Of a stretch of 64,000 nucleotides of DNA, positions 47,514-58,760 are shown piece by piece. The stretch lies in assembly GCF_040436345.1 (NCBI RefSeq), contig NC_133225.1, positions 27,380,040 through 27,444,039 of the forward strand. Reading direction: 5' to 3'. The notes under the pieces are model-generated. The model made no database searches. It was not told the origin of the DNA and was given only the letters and a program-made list of their open reading frames with translations. This DNA is from Pagrus major (Eukaryota > Chordata > Actinopteri > Spariformes > Sparidae). How positions within the stretch are numbered: the first letter of the stretch is position 1; every line of letters begins with the position of its first letter. Position numbers and translations under genes: made by a program.

Positions 47514-48479
47514 TTAAAGGGAAACTCCACCAATTTTATGAAACAAGGTGTGTTTACAGGTCAACAATATAAAGCCTTTTGTGGCTCCAGAGGAAGCTGC
47601 ATGTAGTGTGATAATGCTGCATTCCAGTTACATGGGAGACCACTCGCCGGAGTTGCTCTTACGCGAGAACGTGACGTCATTTCCTGGCTTGTAGCACAAA
47701 TAGCGTTCCCGTTTGTCTCGCTACACGACAAGTCGGAAGAACATGGACGCCATCAGGGTAGTAGCAGGCTAGTCATTGTTATTGTTATTGTTAGCTACAT
47801 TAGCCTCTTTAGCAAACCAGCTCGAAAACAAAACTTTACATTGTATTGCACGCACAGCAAGACCGTGCAATGCATAAATTGGTGACCGGATTAAAGCAGC
47901 AATGTAATCAAATGTGTGAGAGCATTTAAAATCGACATTAAAACGACCAACTTGGTACAAATACAAAGAAAATACATCAATTACGGGCGCAGCCATCTTT
48001 GTTTGACGAGTCGTTTGTCTATCCTCGCTCAACTCGGTGTACTCTCAGGAGCACCGAGTCGGACAGTGGATATTCCGACTTCCACTCGGCGAGTGGTCTC
48101 CCATGTAACTGGAATGCAGCATAATTTGCCTCCAGTGATGTCACTCAGTGACTGAGTTGCATTGTGGGTAATGCAGGCAGCAGGTTTATGAAAAGCAGTC
48201 CACTGCTCTAACATTGCACTCCTATAACACTGTTGGACTCATTGTTACAGTTTAAAAACAAACGATCAATAGATACAGAAGAACCAGATATCACCATTTT
48301 CATTCCACACATTCTTCTTCCTTTTTTAAAAACATGATGCCTACATTACCCACAATGCAACTTAGCTTCTGAGTGACATCACTGGAGACAATTCTATCAG
48401 AATACATGCAGCTTCCTCGGGAACTACAAAAGGCTTTATACTACTTTTTTCACATATGCATTTTGAAATTACCCTTTAA
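47514..48479. mobile_element. Fold-back TTAA-flanked DNA element, interrupted by a second element
   Basis: TTAA at 47514-47517 is followed by agggaaactccaccaatt; the right end is aaattaccctTTAA (48476-48479). Beyond the ends the arms are long inverted repeats: ttgcattgtgggtaatg (about 48154) against cattacccacaatgcaa (about 48345), and ctccagtgatgtcactcag against ctgagtgacatcactggag, extending to cttttgtggctccagag and agcttcctcgggaactacaa. The left arm is split by the element at 47616-48120. No transposase frame. Confidence 0.8.
47616..48120. mobile_element. 505-bp nested transposon with 34-bp perfect inverted repeats
   Basis: The first 34 bases (gctgcattccagttacatgg, then gagaccactcgccg) are the exact reverse complement of the last 34. 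The five bases ATAAT occur on both sides (47611-47615 and 48121-48125), a candidate target duplication. Perfect ends imply recent insertion. The interior has no transposase frame, so it was mobilised in trans. Superfamily not assigned. Confidence 0.85.
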
Positions 48480-48734
48480 GAGGAACCTTAAGGGATAACA
48501 GGCCTACTGTTTCTCTGTGTGTGTCTCTTTTTGTATATATTTCTTTTTTTATTAATTTACACAGTGTGTCTTAGTCCTGATGAAGAATCATTACGTATGT
48601 GATATATCTTTACATTTTTATACCATAGACTGAAGGCTTTCCAAAACTGAAATGGGGGTTTAAACCATTTTTGGAGGCTCACATCTCAGGTGTAAAAGCC
48701 TACAGTGGGCTTTGGTGTAGGCCTACATGTATTC

Positions 48735-49100
48735 TAGAGGTGGACTGTAGTGGTGGAAGTACAGTTTCTCAAGTATCGTTCTTAAGTTCAATTTTTAGGG
48801 GCTTCCATTTTATGCTTCTTTATACTTCAATTCTGCTACATCTCAAGGGGAAATGTTGTACTTCCTAGTACTCCACTCCATTTATTTGACAGCTGTACCA
48901 GTCACAATTTAGATACAAATTTGACTCAATGGATAATACAACTAGCTATTAAATACTACACATTGCAAACCGATATGTAACGTATGTAGTCCTTTGTTAC
49001 GATGATGGTATTATTGGTCAGTAATTCAATAGTTTTGTTCCTCCAGATTACACCCAGCTGAATATTTTATCTGTATCTATATTTATAGATTTGGAAGTCA
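48735..49100. repeat. Fragment of AAGTACTTAAGTA-type repeat
   Basis: Contains gtagtggtggaagtacag and ttgtacttcctagtactccactcc followed by atttatttgacagct, strings characteristic of the common teleost family represented at 13614-13991. Only part of the element is present. Confidence 0.55.
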
Positions 49101-49495
49101 TCCAATTCTGCAAAGAAAGAAGTGTCACAGATGTGAAAAGAGGTTTTAAATGGTCTTAAGACTGTTACTATAATGACGAGCTCTTGTTTTACGTGTTTCG
49201 GTGGTGGAACAATAAAAATCATAAGATTAAGATTCCTATTAACGAAACGGCATCCTGGCCAATGTGAGGCTAACTTCAGCTACAGACGTTACAGGCAGTT
49301 TTCCGGACGTTTTTGCTGGTAACGCCAGCCGGCGATTAGTACTTCCGGGGTCTTCTCCATACGTACATCCGTTTTGGCGAACAGATTTCCCGTCTCATTT
49401 CCCTTATTCATCCCCCAAATTGGCTCTCTGGCCTCGGCGCTCGGTCTTCTCTAACTAACCCCTCCACAGCTGTGAAGTCAGGCTCGGCTGCAGGC

Positions 49496-49912
49496 ATGAA
49501 GGTGTTCCTGTTGTTCGCCGTGACCGTGCTGTCTCTGAGCCCGGCGGCAGTGAGCGGAGCCGAGAAGAAGAAGCTGCAGATCGGCATCAAGAAGCGGGTG
49601 GACAACTGCCCCATCAAGTCCCGCAAGGGAGACGTGCTGAACATGCACTACACGGGCAAGCTGGAGGACGGCACCGAGTTCGACAGCAGCATCCCCCGCG
49701 ACAGACCCTTCACCTTCACCCTGGGCACCGGCCAGGTGATCAAAGGCTGGGACCAGGGCCTGCTGGGCATGTGCGAGGGCGAGAAGAGGAAGTTGGTCAT
49801 CCCCGCCGAGCTGGGCTACGGAGAGCGGGGAGCTCCTCCGAAGATCCCCGGGGGAGCGACGCTCATCTTCGAAGTGGAGCTGCTGAGCATCGAGAGGAGA
49901 TCCGACCTCTGA
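49496..49912 (+). CDS. fkbp2: FK506-binding protein 2 (FKBP13), ER-lumen prolyl isomerase, single exon
   Basis: Peptidyl-prolyl cis-trans isomerase of the secretory pathway. 138 residues from ATG 49496 (an upstream in-frame GTG is not the start); human FKBP2 has 142. Residues 1-21 form a hydrophobic signal peptide ending AAVSG. The FKBP domain spans about 45-134 with [30 protein letters not shown] (pocket Trp85), ELGYGERG and [13 protein letters not shown]. The C-terminal RSDL fits a variant ER-retrieval signal (RTEL in human). The frame is uninterrupted, whereas mammalian FKBP2 has several introns, so an old functional retrocopy or complete intron loss is likely. It is GC-rich relative to its surroundings. 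A second, degenerate copy of its 3' end lies at 50941-50986. A pyrimidine-AG run (cccctccacag) 17 bases before the start could be the acceptor of a 5' UTR intron. Confidence 0.93.
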   Translation: MKVFLLFAVTVLSLSPAAVSGAEKKKLQIGIKKRVDNCPIKSRKGDVLNMHYTGKLEDGTEFDSSIPRDRPFTFTLGTGQVIKGWDQGLLGMCEGEKRKLVIPAELGYGERGAPPKIPGGATLIFEVELLSIERRSDL

Positions 49913-51390
49913 TGAAGAGGAGACGGCGAAGAAGGCAACTTTCAAAACGTGAGTTATTAGAGATGTGTCACCTGGTCTCTGAGGGAAGGTTTGCTGTGAG
50001 GTGATCTGATGAAGCACAGAGTCATTATCAAACATGCACCATGTTGAGTGTTCAGTTCAGTATCAGCAACTAATACTCTACTTAGAGCTCACACATTGAG
50101 AAAAGGTAGAAAGTCAGCATTAACCTCAAGATTCTCATGAAACAAACCTCATTATGATTGTATTCATAGTCTGCCATAAATTATTAATTAACCACAATCG
50201 GTTTTTAGTCATTTTTACAAGTAAAAAAGTTAAAATTCTCTGATTTCAGCTTCTTGAAACGTGAATATTTTCTGTTTCCTTACTCCTTTGTGACAGCAAG
50301 CTGCATATCTAAACTACCTTCTGTGTTGCCATTTCTATTTTGAGAACTGATGCATGTCTGTTATCTAATTATTATATGCCTCCATGCTTAATGTTCACTG
50401 TTGCTGCTTCACATTAAGAGTATTGAACTTGTGGAGCACAGGATGGCTTTAATTTTGAAGAGATATGTCTACAAAAAAACGCCATGATGATGACGTTTCC
50501 AGCATTTTTGACAGCAGATGAGTTTTGGATATGCCAGTGAGAAGCCTGACTGCTGAACAGCTGCAGGCGACAGGAAACGAAAGAAAGAGTTATAGGTTAT
50601 AAAAGTTGTGTTCTGAAACTGGTATCAGTATTAGATTTCAAAAGATACCCAGCCTGTATCAGAAGAAGCATCAACAGGTCAAATTAAGAAATGTTGAATA
50701 CCAACTATCTGCATCGTGAAGAGAAAAGACCTGATTCTCTGACCTCTGAACCCAAAAAGAGATGCTGTTATTCAGAGAAAACCAGAGCACATCCTTTTTC
50801 GTGCCTTCAGGGTACATCTTAGGATATTTATCAGAAGGACTAATCAAAAAGAAAAGAAATGCTTTTTAGAAAACATTTTTAGACTCTGCTGTTTTTTATG
50901 ACTTGAATGTTTAATGTGCTGTCTTTTTTTTCAGGTTCCAGGAGCTGCTGCAGCATTAAGTGCAGAAATCTGACCTCTGATGAAGACTAAATGGTAAATC
51001 TGGGAGTAGAGATGGCAACCCCACTGTCCTCCTCTGGCTGGCTTTTAAACTGGCTGTTGTGCTCTGGTTTATTGAACTAATGTTATTACACGATACGAGA
51101 ACTGACTGTATGTCTTTGTTAAACATTAGCAGAATTGACAGCGAGCAACTAAGACCAGTATTTGGCCGTGGGCTGACGGGAACGTCATGGCCTGCCGGTT
51201 CATGTCACTGTTGTTTCTTCATTTTCTGTGATTTATAAGCAGGGTTATTAATATCTTTACATTCTTTTCACACGCACACAGAAAAAAGTATGTTTATTAA
51301 GTCAGACGTCGGGCGGGTGATGGATCAGGTTGAATGATTTTGTTACTTTGAATATCTGAATTATAATAAAATGTTGACCTTACTGGAAAC
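49913..51390 (+). other. fkbp2: fkbp2 3' region with possible 3' UTR intron and repeated C-terminal segment
   Basis: After the stop, aaaac/gtgagtta at about 49949 could be a splice donor, and ttttttttcag at about 50926-50936 an acceptor. Directly after it, ggagctgctgcagcatta and tctgacctctgatgaaga (50941-50986) resemble the fkbp2 CDS end. AATAAA at 51365-51370 would end the transcript. The frames in between are not coding. Confidence 0.5.
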
Positions 51391-52406
51391 TCTGCCGTCT
51401 GAAGTGGTTTTGTTGGACATGAAAACACGTGTTTTTACCGTTTTCCTTTGCCCCACTAATGTGTGTTTTGTGGATGCTTCATACAATGAAATATTCTGGT
51501 AATTACACCCAACAGATGTCCTATAACACTGAATCATAAAGGTTTCTCGGCCTACAATTTTGCATGCTTATAGGGGCAAATAGTGTGTGAAGTACGCCAT
51601 TTTTCGGCTAGTAGTTTTTTTGAAAAATATCAGTAAACAATGTCTGAGATATGCAACAAATACTTGTTTACAATATTTGAAAAAATGTGTAAAATATCCA
51701 AATGATATCAGTAAAATAGATGATTTTTTTCCATAAAATATCTGAAAGGTTTTAGTAAAATTGCCTATGTGCAAATAAAGGATGCCCACAGGATAAAGAG
51801 GCAAGTCAAATAAGTAGATCAATGCATCAGTGGCCTGTTCACAGCAGCCAATAGTGTGGCACCACATCTCACAGGGCCTCCAGCTTCACTGGTCATGTGA
51901 CTCTTGGCACCTCAATACACAGTGCTTACACAATTTGATTCAGTGTATTGATTTTAAGTGGTTTGATTTTGACATTCAAAAACAAAGCAAATAAAAACAA
52001 AAAATATCTAATAAAACAGAAAAAATTATAATAAAAAGTGCTAGTTTCTTCATTTTAAAGGTAAAATGTGCTGCTGCTTTGTCCCTTTTCCATCAAGGGT
52101 TCGTTTATGTGTTCACTGACTCTGAGTTGTTGTCAGTGTCCACACGGGAACTTTAATCTAAATAATGTCGGGTGGCTAAAAATGAGCTTCTTGTTTTTAT
52201 CAATAAATAAAAGCATTTTAAAAAAAATCTAACAAAATCAATAAATCAAAAAACCACACCATGAGGGGGCGCCACTCAGCTGATGTACAAATGTTTCCAC
52301 CCGGACTTCTTCAAAGCACGGACGCATGATCCGGAACTAGCTTCATTGTTTTCCGCAATGCTAACAGTTGTTTAGCTGCTGGCCGCCTACCCGCGACTTC
52401 TTCACG
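51391..52406. other. Intergenic, fkbp2 to ncbp2
   Basis: 1 kb, mostly AT-rich. The ncbp2 promoter and 5' UTR should lie in the last 150 bp (ccggacttcttc, catgatccggaactag), which are GC-richer. No further gene seen. Confidence 0.65.
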
Positions 52407-55313
52407 ATGTCTGCTAAATTAAGCGCTCTGACTAGTGATTCTTACATCGATATAAGTCAATACAGAGACCAGCATTTTAAGGTAAGTAGTGACGTATTCT
52501 TGAGGACTATTTAAGGAAGCTAAGGTTTTTATTTCAGTGAAACGGTTTGTGCTGTTAGCTCACAGTGAGTGAGGGTTGCAAACAGCAGAGCGGGCTGCTC
52601 GTGCTTTGTATGGATCATTGATTTGTTTGTAACCTCAGATTAAAAACCTTTCAGATGTGCTCTCTGAAGGAAAAGCGATATCGTTATCTCGTGTATTACT
52701 TTGGCTGGAGGTCTTTTTGATTCTGTGTTATGGTTTTGGGCTGGAGCTATAAGAAAGATAATTCCCATTTTACCATCATAAAATCAGCTCATCTATTGTT
52801 AGCTTCAGCAGCAGAGACACCAGTGTCCCTGGTCAATGTCCCTGGTCAGTGTCCCAGCCTCCTGGAAGTGGAGCTTACTTATATTGTCGATGTGTTTTCA
52901 GGGAAACCGTTATGAACAGGAGAAGCTGCTGAAGCAGAGCCACACTTTGTATGTTGGGAATCTCTCCTTCTACACCACCGAGGAGCAGGTAGGATCATTT
53001 TCATCGTTTTGGAGACCAAATCATTCTCATTACATTCTTCAGAGGTCTTTTTTTGCTAGTGTTTCCATCTTCTTATGGCCTGCGATTTTAATTTAATGCC
53101 CCAGAAGTCTTGTGACTCCAGCAGTCACACCATTCTCACTTGTGTGTCTTTTATTTTTGTAACTGTTGAACAGGTACACGAGCTGTTTTCTAAAGGTGGA
53201 GATGTCAAGCGCATCATCATTGGTCTGGATAAAGTCAAGAAGACAGCCTGCGGATTCTGCTTCGTAGAGTATCCTTTTAAATATGAGACCCAAATTGAAA
53301 TGGTTCTTAAAAATACCTGATGCAGGTACACCTTGATATCAAGCAAAGTCAACACGTTACCTGCCTGGTTACTAACTGCCACGTTTTATCACTGTAGCAT
53401 GAAGTGTCCATGTTGCAAGTTTAGGACTCTGTGACAGACCTTAACCCCTGCTGTACCAGATACTACACACGTCTAGGCGCTGAAAATGCCATGCGCTTCA
53501 TTAATGGCACACGGCTGGACGACCGTATCATCAGGACAGACTGGGACGCCGGCTTCAAGGAGGGACGGCAGTACGGCCGTGGCAAATCTGGAGGACAGGT
53601 GATGATTCTGACCCTTTTTTCAGCTCTTGTTTGGACATGTAATTATCCTGCTGCCAGGTGTTCTATGTAAAAATGTAAATTTAAAGCCCTGGTTCTCTTT
53701 TTCCTGGTACTTTCAAAACACCAAGCCACTGCTTCAGAGTGATTTTATTAGTTTTTAAGGTACCCTCCTGTGCTGTCCTACATCCACACAAAACTCAGAC
53801 GGGCAAAATTTTCAGTGAAAAGTAACACCGTGGATATCTGTTGTAAAACTGTATTTTAACAAACCAACGAAAGCATAGATGTGGTACGCCTAACATAAGA
53901 ATTAACAGCAATAAGTAAGAGAAAAGTAAAGAAAGTTGGAAGCGAAAAATATAAAAGCAACACACTCCACCGTAGCTTTACACAGCACGTAGCTGTTTGG
54001 GGCTACATTTGTGTTCTTAATCTCATATTAAATCTGTAAAAATGTAGAGTTACAAACTTAAAATGAACAAATCTTGCCGAACCCTTGGCCAGTTCTTAGG
54101 GAACCCTTTTTGGGAACCAGTAATGTAAGACTCAGACTGGATCTTAGCAAGCTGGTACAGTCACACCCTCTATGAAATTAGGATGAGCTTTATGAGCTAA
54201 GATGAACTATGTTTGAAAGGAGCTCCCAGCTTGCCCTCTAGACTAGAAACCAAAAATCGTCCATACTGATGTATTACCAGAAGTTGGCTCAATGCAGATC
54301 TCTTCCTGTCAGTGTATATATGAGCCAATAAAGAGACAAGACAGTACTGAACAGAAAATGACAAACTAGGTTTGAGGTCATTTAGAAACTCCAGAGACGG
54401 CTTGAACGAGCACGGACAAATCAATATCGCAACTGTAAAATACTGTGCTTTTGCTATCTTGGTCCCAATTCTCAAAAAAAAGAAAAGAAAGATCTGTATT
54501 GAGATGGTTGTTTATGTTTAGTGTGTATGTTTTAAACTCAATATCAGTTAAACTTGAGCTTTTACTAAGACCAAGCTGGACATGTCACAGAAATAAAATA
54601 TACAGTTTGGGAGTGTTTGCTAAAAATATAGGCAAAGAACCAGCGTTAAGGAGCATATAACTACTGAGTAATTAGCCACTACTGACCTCAAACATCCTCC
54701 GGCTGCTTGTGTCACAGTATTTTTATCTCTTACCAGCTTTGTCCATCGGTCACATAAAAAACATTTCAAGCTTTTCTGCAGTTCAGCATTTTTGGAAAAC
54801 GATATAAAGCACTGCACAGTATGGCATTTGAAAAATGACATGTACTGAAATGCCTTTCAAAAAAATCAATACTGCATATCATGACATTTTAATACATCGG
54901 CATGATATTTAGAAAGTGATATAACTTCCAAATTAATTATGCATGATTAACCGTGGCCTTTGAAGAGACAGCATTACTATAGCATGGCATTTGAAGAATG
55001 AAAGCATATTATTCTGCTAACAAATACAACATACATAATCATTTTTGTTGTTTTGGGACTCGCTGAGCCTTCTGGGAGAGTGTAAATAAAGAAACATAAA
55101 TATTGGGCTAAGAAATAAGTTTGTTTTTATTAGTATGTAACTTGAGGATTAGACCTCTCCACTCAAATAATGAAAGATGTGCCTCCCGGCTGTGTTTTTT
55201 CATCTCTTGTGTAGGTGAGAGATGAGTACAGGCAGGACTACGACCCAGCCAGAGGGGGCTACGGTAAGCTGGCTCAGCAGCATCGACCCACAGAAGCCCG
55301 TAATACGTTTTAG
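52407..55313 (+). CDS. ncbp2: Nuclear cap-binding protein subunit 2 (CBP20)
   Basis: Small subunit of the nuclear cap-binding complex, which binds the 7-methylguanosine cap of nascent transcripts together with NCBP1 and promotes splicing and export. Exons: 52407-52481, 52902-52988, 53174-53268, 53460-53598, 55215-55313; 495 nt, 164 residues. RRM at about 38-118 with RNP2 LYVGNL (41-46) and RNP1 ACGFCFVEY. Cap-stacking tyrosines are at 19 and 42, equivalent to human 20 and 43. The conserved C-terminal region [35 protein letters not shown] is complete. The C-terminus is eight residues longer than human ([10 protein letters not shown] after GKLAQQ). Intron 3 has minor-spliceosome signals. AATAAA at 55603 and 55806 offer two 3' ends. 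Confidence 0.96.
53269..53459 (+). other. ncbp2: U12-type (minor spliceosome) intron in ncbp2
   Basis: The donor reads gtatcctttt, matching the U12 5' splice-site consensus (RTATCCTTT). Near the 3' end, accttaac (about 53438-53445) matches the U12 branch-site consensus TTCCTTAAC, about 15 bases before the terminal accag, and there is no long pyrimidine tract. Splicing here joins GA to A, giving VEYY, which fits the human RNP1 context; reading through gives VEYPFK and a quick stop. Confidence 0.85.
53599..55214 (+). other. ncbp2 intron 4
   Basis: 1.6 kb, AT-rich; no gene or recognised repeat. Confidence 0.65.
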
Positions 55314-55602
55314 ACTGAACCCACCACAGCAGTCTGCCCGGACTACACAGAGCCCCACCGTCGGTCCTGGATCAGTTTCATTTTCCAACAATGCTACAAC
55401 ACGCTACTACAGATTGTTTGTCCCAGTGTTACCATGAAACTCTACAGCAGGTCTGCTCAGACTGCTGGACCCCAGAGATAAGCAGCTGGTATTTATTTCT
55501 TTGTAAAGGGTTGTCTTCTTCAACACCTCCTATCAGTCTACATGGTCGCACAGGCCAAAGTTAATGTGTAATATTCAGTGATTTCATTGCATATTCATGT
55601 AC

Positions 55603-55811
55603 AATAAATTTCCCTCCAGGCTGGAAAGGCTCTGATTGCATGTAGTGACGACGTATCAAATACCAAGATAAACTGATCTTACTGAGTCTCCATGTCAGGT
55701 TAGATTAATAGTCTGATGAACTAATAGAGAGGAAGATTTCTGTTATCATCTTACTGATTCTCATGAATGAAACTTTGTGTCCCAAATTGTGTATACTTTT
55801 TTTTAAATAAA
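55603..55811 (+). other. ncbp2: Two poly(A) signals of ncbp2
   Basis: AATAAA at 55603-55608 and at 55806-55811 (within ttaaataaagatttt), giving 3' UTRs of about 0.3 and 0.5 kb. Confidence 0.6.
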
Positions 55812-56481
55812 GATTTTTTCAACTTTTTTTGTGGTATTTTCTTCGGAATCAGTCTGTTCTGGTCTGTTAATGCTTCTGTGTGGATATCATTCAACTCAGG
55901 CTTTGTAGGGCTAGAACAATACTATATAGGTGGTAAATATTTACCACCTTTGAGTTGTGTGTATTTAACTACTAAAGCAAAAACAAGTAATATAGTCGAG
56001 TAAACCTGCATTACAAGATTTTGGCCTCCTGGGTGTCAGTGGAAACAAGATTTTGACCATGTTGACACAGTGTTGTTTACACACAGTAGACTCTGCAATG
56101 TTACCATTCATTCGGAGTTGTGTTTGTAGCCACTTGATGAATTTAAGTTAGTGTTCACTACTTCTGGTCTGTTCTGGTTTTGACAAACATCTGCGGGAAA
56201 GGTGGCTCTTTAATCTCTTAATGAATGCGTATACTGTATCGCTGTGTGTGTTTAAGCAATTCACTGCTGGCCAATATGCCAAACAAGGAATCAATGTTAA
56301 GTGCATAAGAGGTCATGTTCGGTTATACTGTATCTAATCTGTGACCTACAGATGCACACCAAACACTTGAACACCACTCCACCAAAGCTGACATGGTGGT
56401 TGATGCATATTTCGTCTATAAGTGGCCATTGGTGCGTCTTATAATACTGCAACTGTTCAGGTTCAAATGCCATGAAACAAA

Positions 56482-56548
56482 GGGCTCGTCTGGGATTTGC
56501 ACCCCAGACCTCTCACACCTGAAGAAAGACCCCTAGACCAACACGCCC
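56482..56548 (-). pseudogene. tRNA-Pro(AGG)-like pseudogene
   Basis: On the minus strand the sequence keeps TTGGTCTAGGGGT (D-arm and A box), an AGG at the anticodon position, GTGAGAGGTC, and GTGCAAATCCCAGACGAGCCC, close to eukaryotic tRNA-Pro. Several bases are lost before the anticodon, the B box reads GGTGCAAATCC instead of GGTTCAAATCC, and the acceptor stem has mismatches, so it is a relic or a tRNA-derived SINE head rather than a working gene. Confidence 0.75.
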
Positions 56549-57679
56549 ATGTTAATGACCGCTGCTTCTTCTTTTCTGCATTATTTTCTCTGTGAGCAGC
56601 TGTTAGTGCCAATTTGGTGAATCTGCAGGTGTGAACAGCAGTTCTGCCATGAATTAAGGTACCTTTTTTATTTAATCCACTATTTAGTGAGCTTTGGAGG
56701 TGCTGGTAGCTGTATATTTTTAACCTTCGGACAGAGACAGGCTAGCTATTTTCAAACTATTCCCAGTCTTTATGCTAAGATAAATTACCTATATACACAG
56801 TATATTTCATCTGTAAATAGCATTTAGACATCATTGCATATTACGTGTAGATGGACCTGTCATTTTGTCAAAACCTTGTATCAATTAAAGCTTTTGAGAG
56901 CTTGCAAAGTTCATTATGTGGACAATGTCTCCTTTTAATGCTCTGTACTTTATAAAGAATTATAATTCTTCTAGTGATCATTTAGTGGAGCAGTTGTTTG
57001 GGGCTCAGTTCCTTGACAATCCTCATTCCACTAGTAATAAAGAACGTGGTATCTTGGCAGTGTATGAGCAGTCAGCTGTTCTCTTATCTCAAGGTGAGCT
57101 GTATTAGTGAAGTGGGGAGCAGAGCAGAATACTAAGCAGCTGAAACTGGCTTCAGCTTAGCTTCAGACATGCATTATATCCCCACCACTAATTCCGCCAT
57201 CAGCTATTACACTTAATTCTTAATCACATCCTCTCAAGGAGATTTTGAAAATGAACACAAGATGGCAGAAGAGGAGGTGGAGTGGAATAAATAGGGACAG
57301 AGAGATGTGACAGTGAACCAGCAGTATACACATGTGGGCAGATCTCACTGTGATCAGAGAGGAGCCTCAACTGCACTTTTTACTATCCCAATACCTCAAT
57401 ACAAAGGAATCATTCCACTACCATCCAGCCCTCCCAGCCTCCCAGCCCTAAAGTGGGGGATTTCCATGGGGTACCTCTGCAATTGGCAGGGCTAAATGGG
57501 GTAACATCCTTAAAGTTTTTTTATAACAGGATAACAAATCATTCGATCATTATCTTACCTAAGCTACCAGTACAGCACCACACATCTGAGTCAGCTGAAG
57601 GCCTGAGCCATGTGGTGCCGTTGTGCATTAAAACTAGGCTAATTATTAAATAGCAAGCGAGCAGAGAAGTCAAGATGGT

Positions 57680-58760
57680 TAAAATAGCTAAAGGTAGGCT
57701 AACTCCTAAATTGTTTACATAGATAAAAGTAATTTATAACAGCAGAAAGGGTTAACTAAAAGTAACGGGGAAAATAGCTAAAAGTGATGGATAAACAGAC
57801 TGAATGATTGGCTAAAAGTAGCCTAATGGATAGTTGCACCAGTGTAGCTAAAAGATAGCCTGAACAGTTGAAATGACTAGCTAACATCACAGTTGAAAGA
57901 TTTTGTCAAAAGTAACAGATACACAGTTAAAATAATAAGTGAAAACTACTGAATAAACAGTTGAAAAGATTAAAAGTAAGTGATAGAAAATTGAAACAGC
58001 TGAAACGATTGGCTAAAAGTAGTCTTAATGGAGATTTGCGCCAGTAGCTAAAAGTAGCCTAACAGACAGCTTGAAATAGCTAGCCAACGTAACAGTTGAA
58101 AGCATTAGTTAAAAGTAACAGATACACAGTTAAAATAATTAGCTAAAAGACGTGAAAAAAATGTTGAAAGTATTAGCTAAGTAACAGATAGATGAAAAAA
58201 TAAAGTATAAAAGTAAGGGTTAGGGTTAGTTAATAGAAATTATTTGCTAAAAATAGCCTTATGGATTGTGCCAGTGTAGCTAAAAGTAGGCTAACAGATT
58301 GAACAAACAGTTGAAATAGCTAGCCAAGATGACAGCTGAAAGAATTAGTTCAAGGAAATGGATACACAGTTAAAATAATTAGCTAAAAGTAATGAATAAA
58401 CAGCTGAAAGCATTAGCTAAAAGTAACAGATAGAATGTTGAAATAATTCGCTAAAAGTAATGAATAAACAGTTAAAATGACTGGCTAAAAGTAGCCTTAA
58501 TGGATAATTGTTGATAGCTTAAACAATTGAAAAAGCTAGTTAAAAGAACAGTTTAAAAAACTGGTTTGAGTAACAGATTCGCAGTTACAATAATAAACTA
58601 GAAGCAATGAATAAAGAGTTGAAAGCATTAGCTTAACAGTAACAGACAGTTGAAATATTTGGCTAAAAGTAATGGATAGTTGAACCAAGATGAAAGTAGG
58701 CATTTCAATTAGCTAGCCGACAATGGAAAGAATTAGCTAAATATGACAAATTAACAGTTC
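57680..58760. repeat. Degenerate 34-bp tandem (minisatellite-like) array
   Basis: Units such as agctaaaagtaatgaataaa plus cagctgaaagcatt (34 bases) repeat head to tail; three consecutive exact-length units start at about 58381, 58415 and 58449. Elsewhere, variants with agcctaa and a gatagttgcaccagtgt insert form a higher-order pattern. AT-rich, with no open frame. A short gggttagggttag run lies at about 58216. Confidence 0.8.

Noticed and set aside
49478..50035. 185-codon minus-strand frame opposite fkbp2
   Set aside because: Shadow of the GC-rich fkbp2 coding sequence; no conserved domain and no independent start context.
58210..58230. Telomere-like gggttagggttag
   Set aside because: Only two units inside an AT-rich tandem array; not evidence of a telomere.
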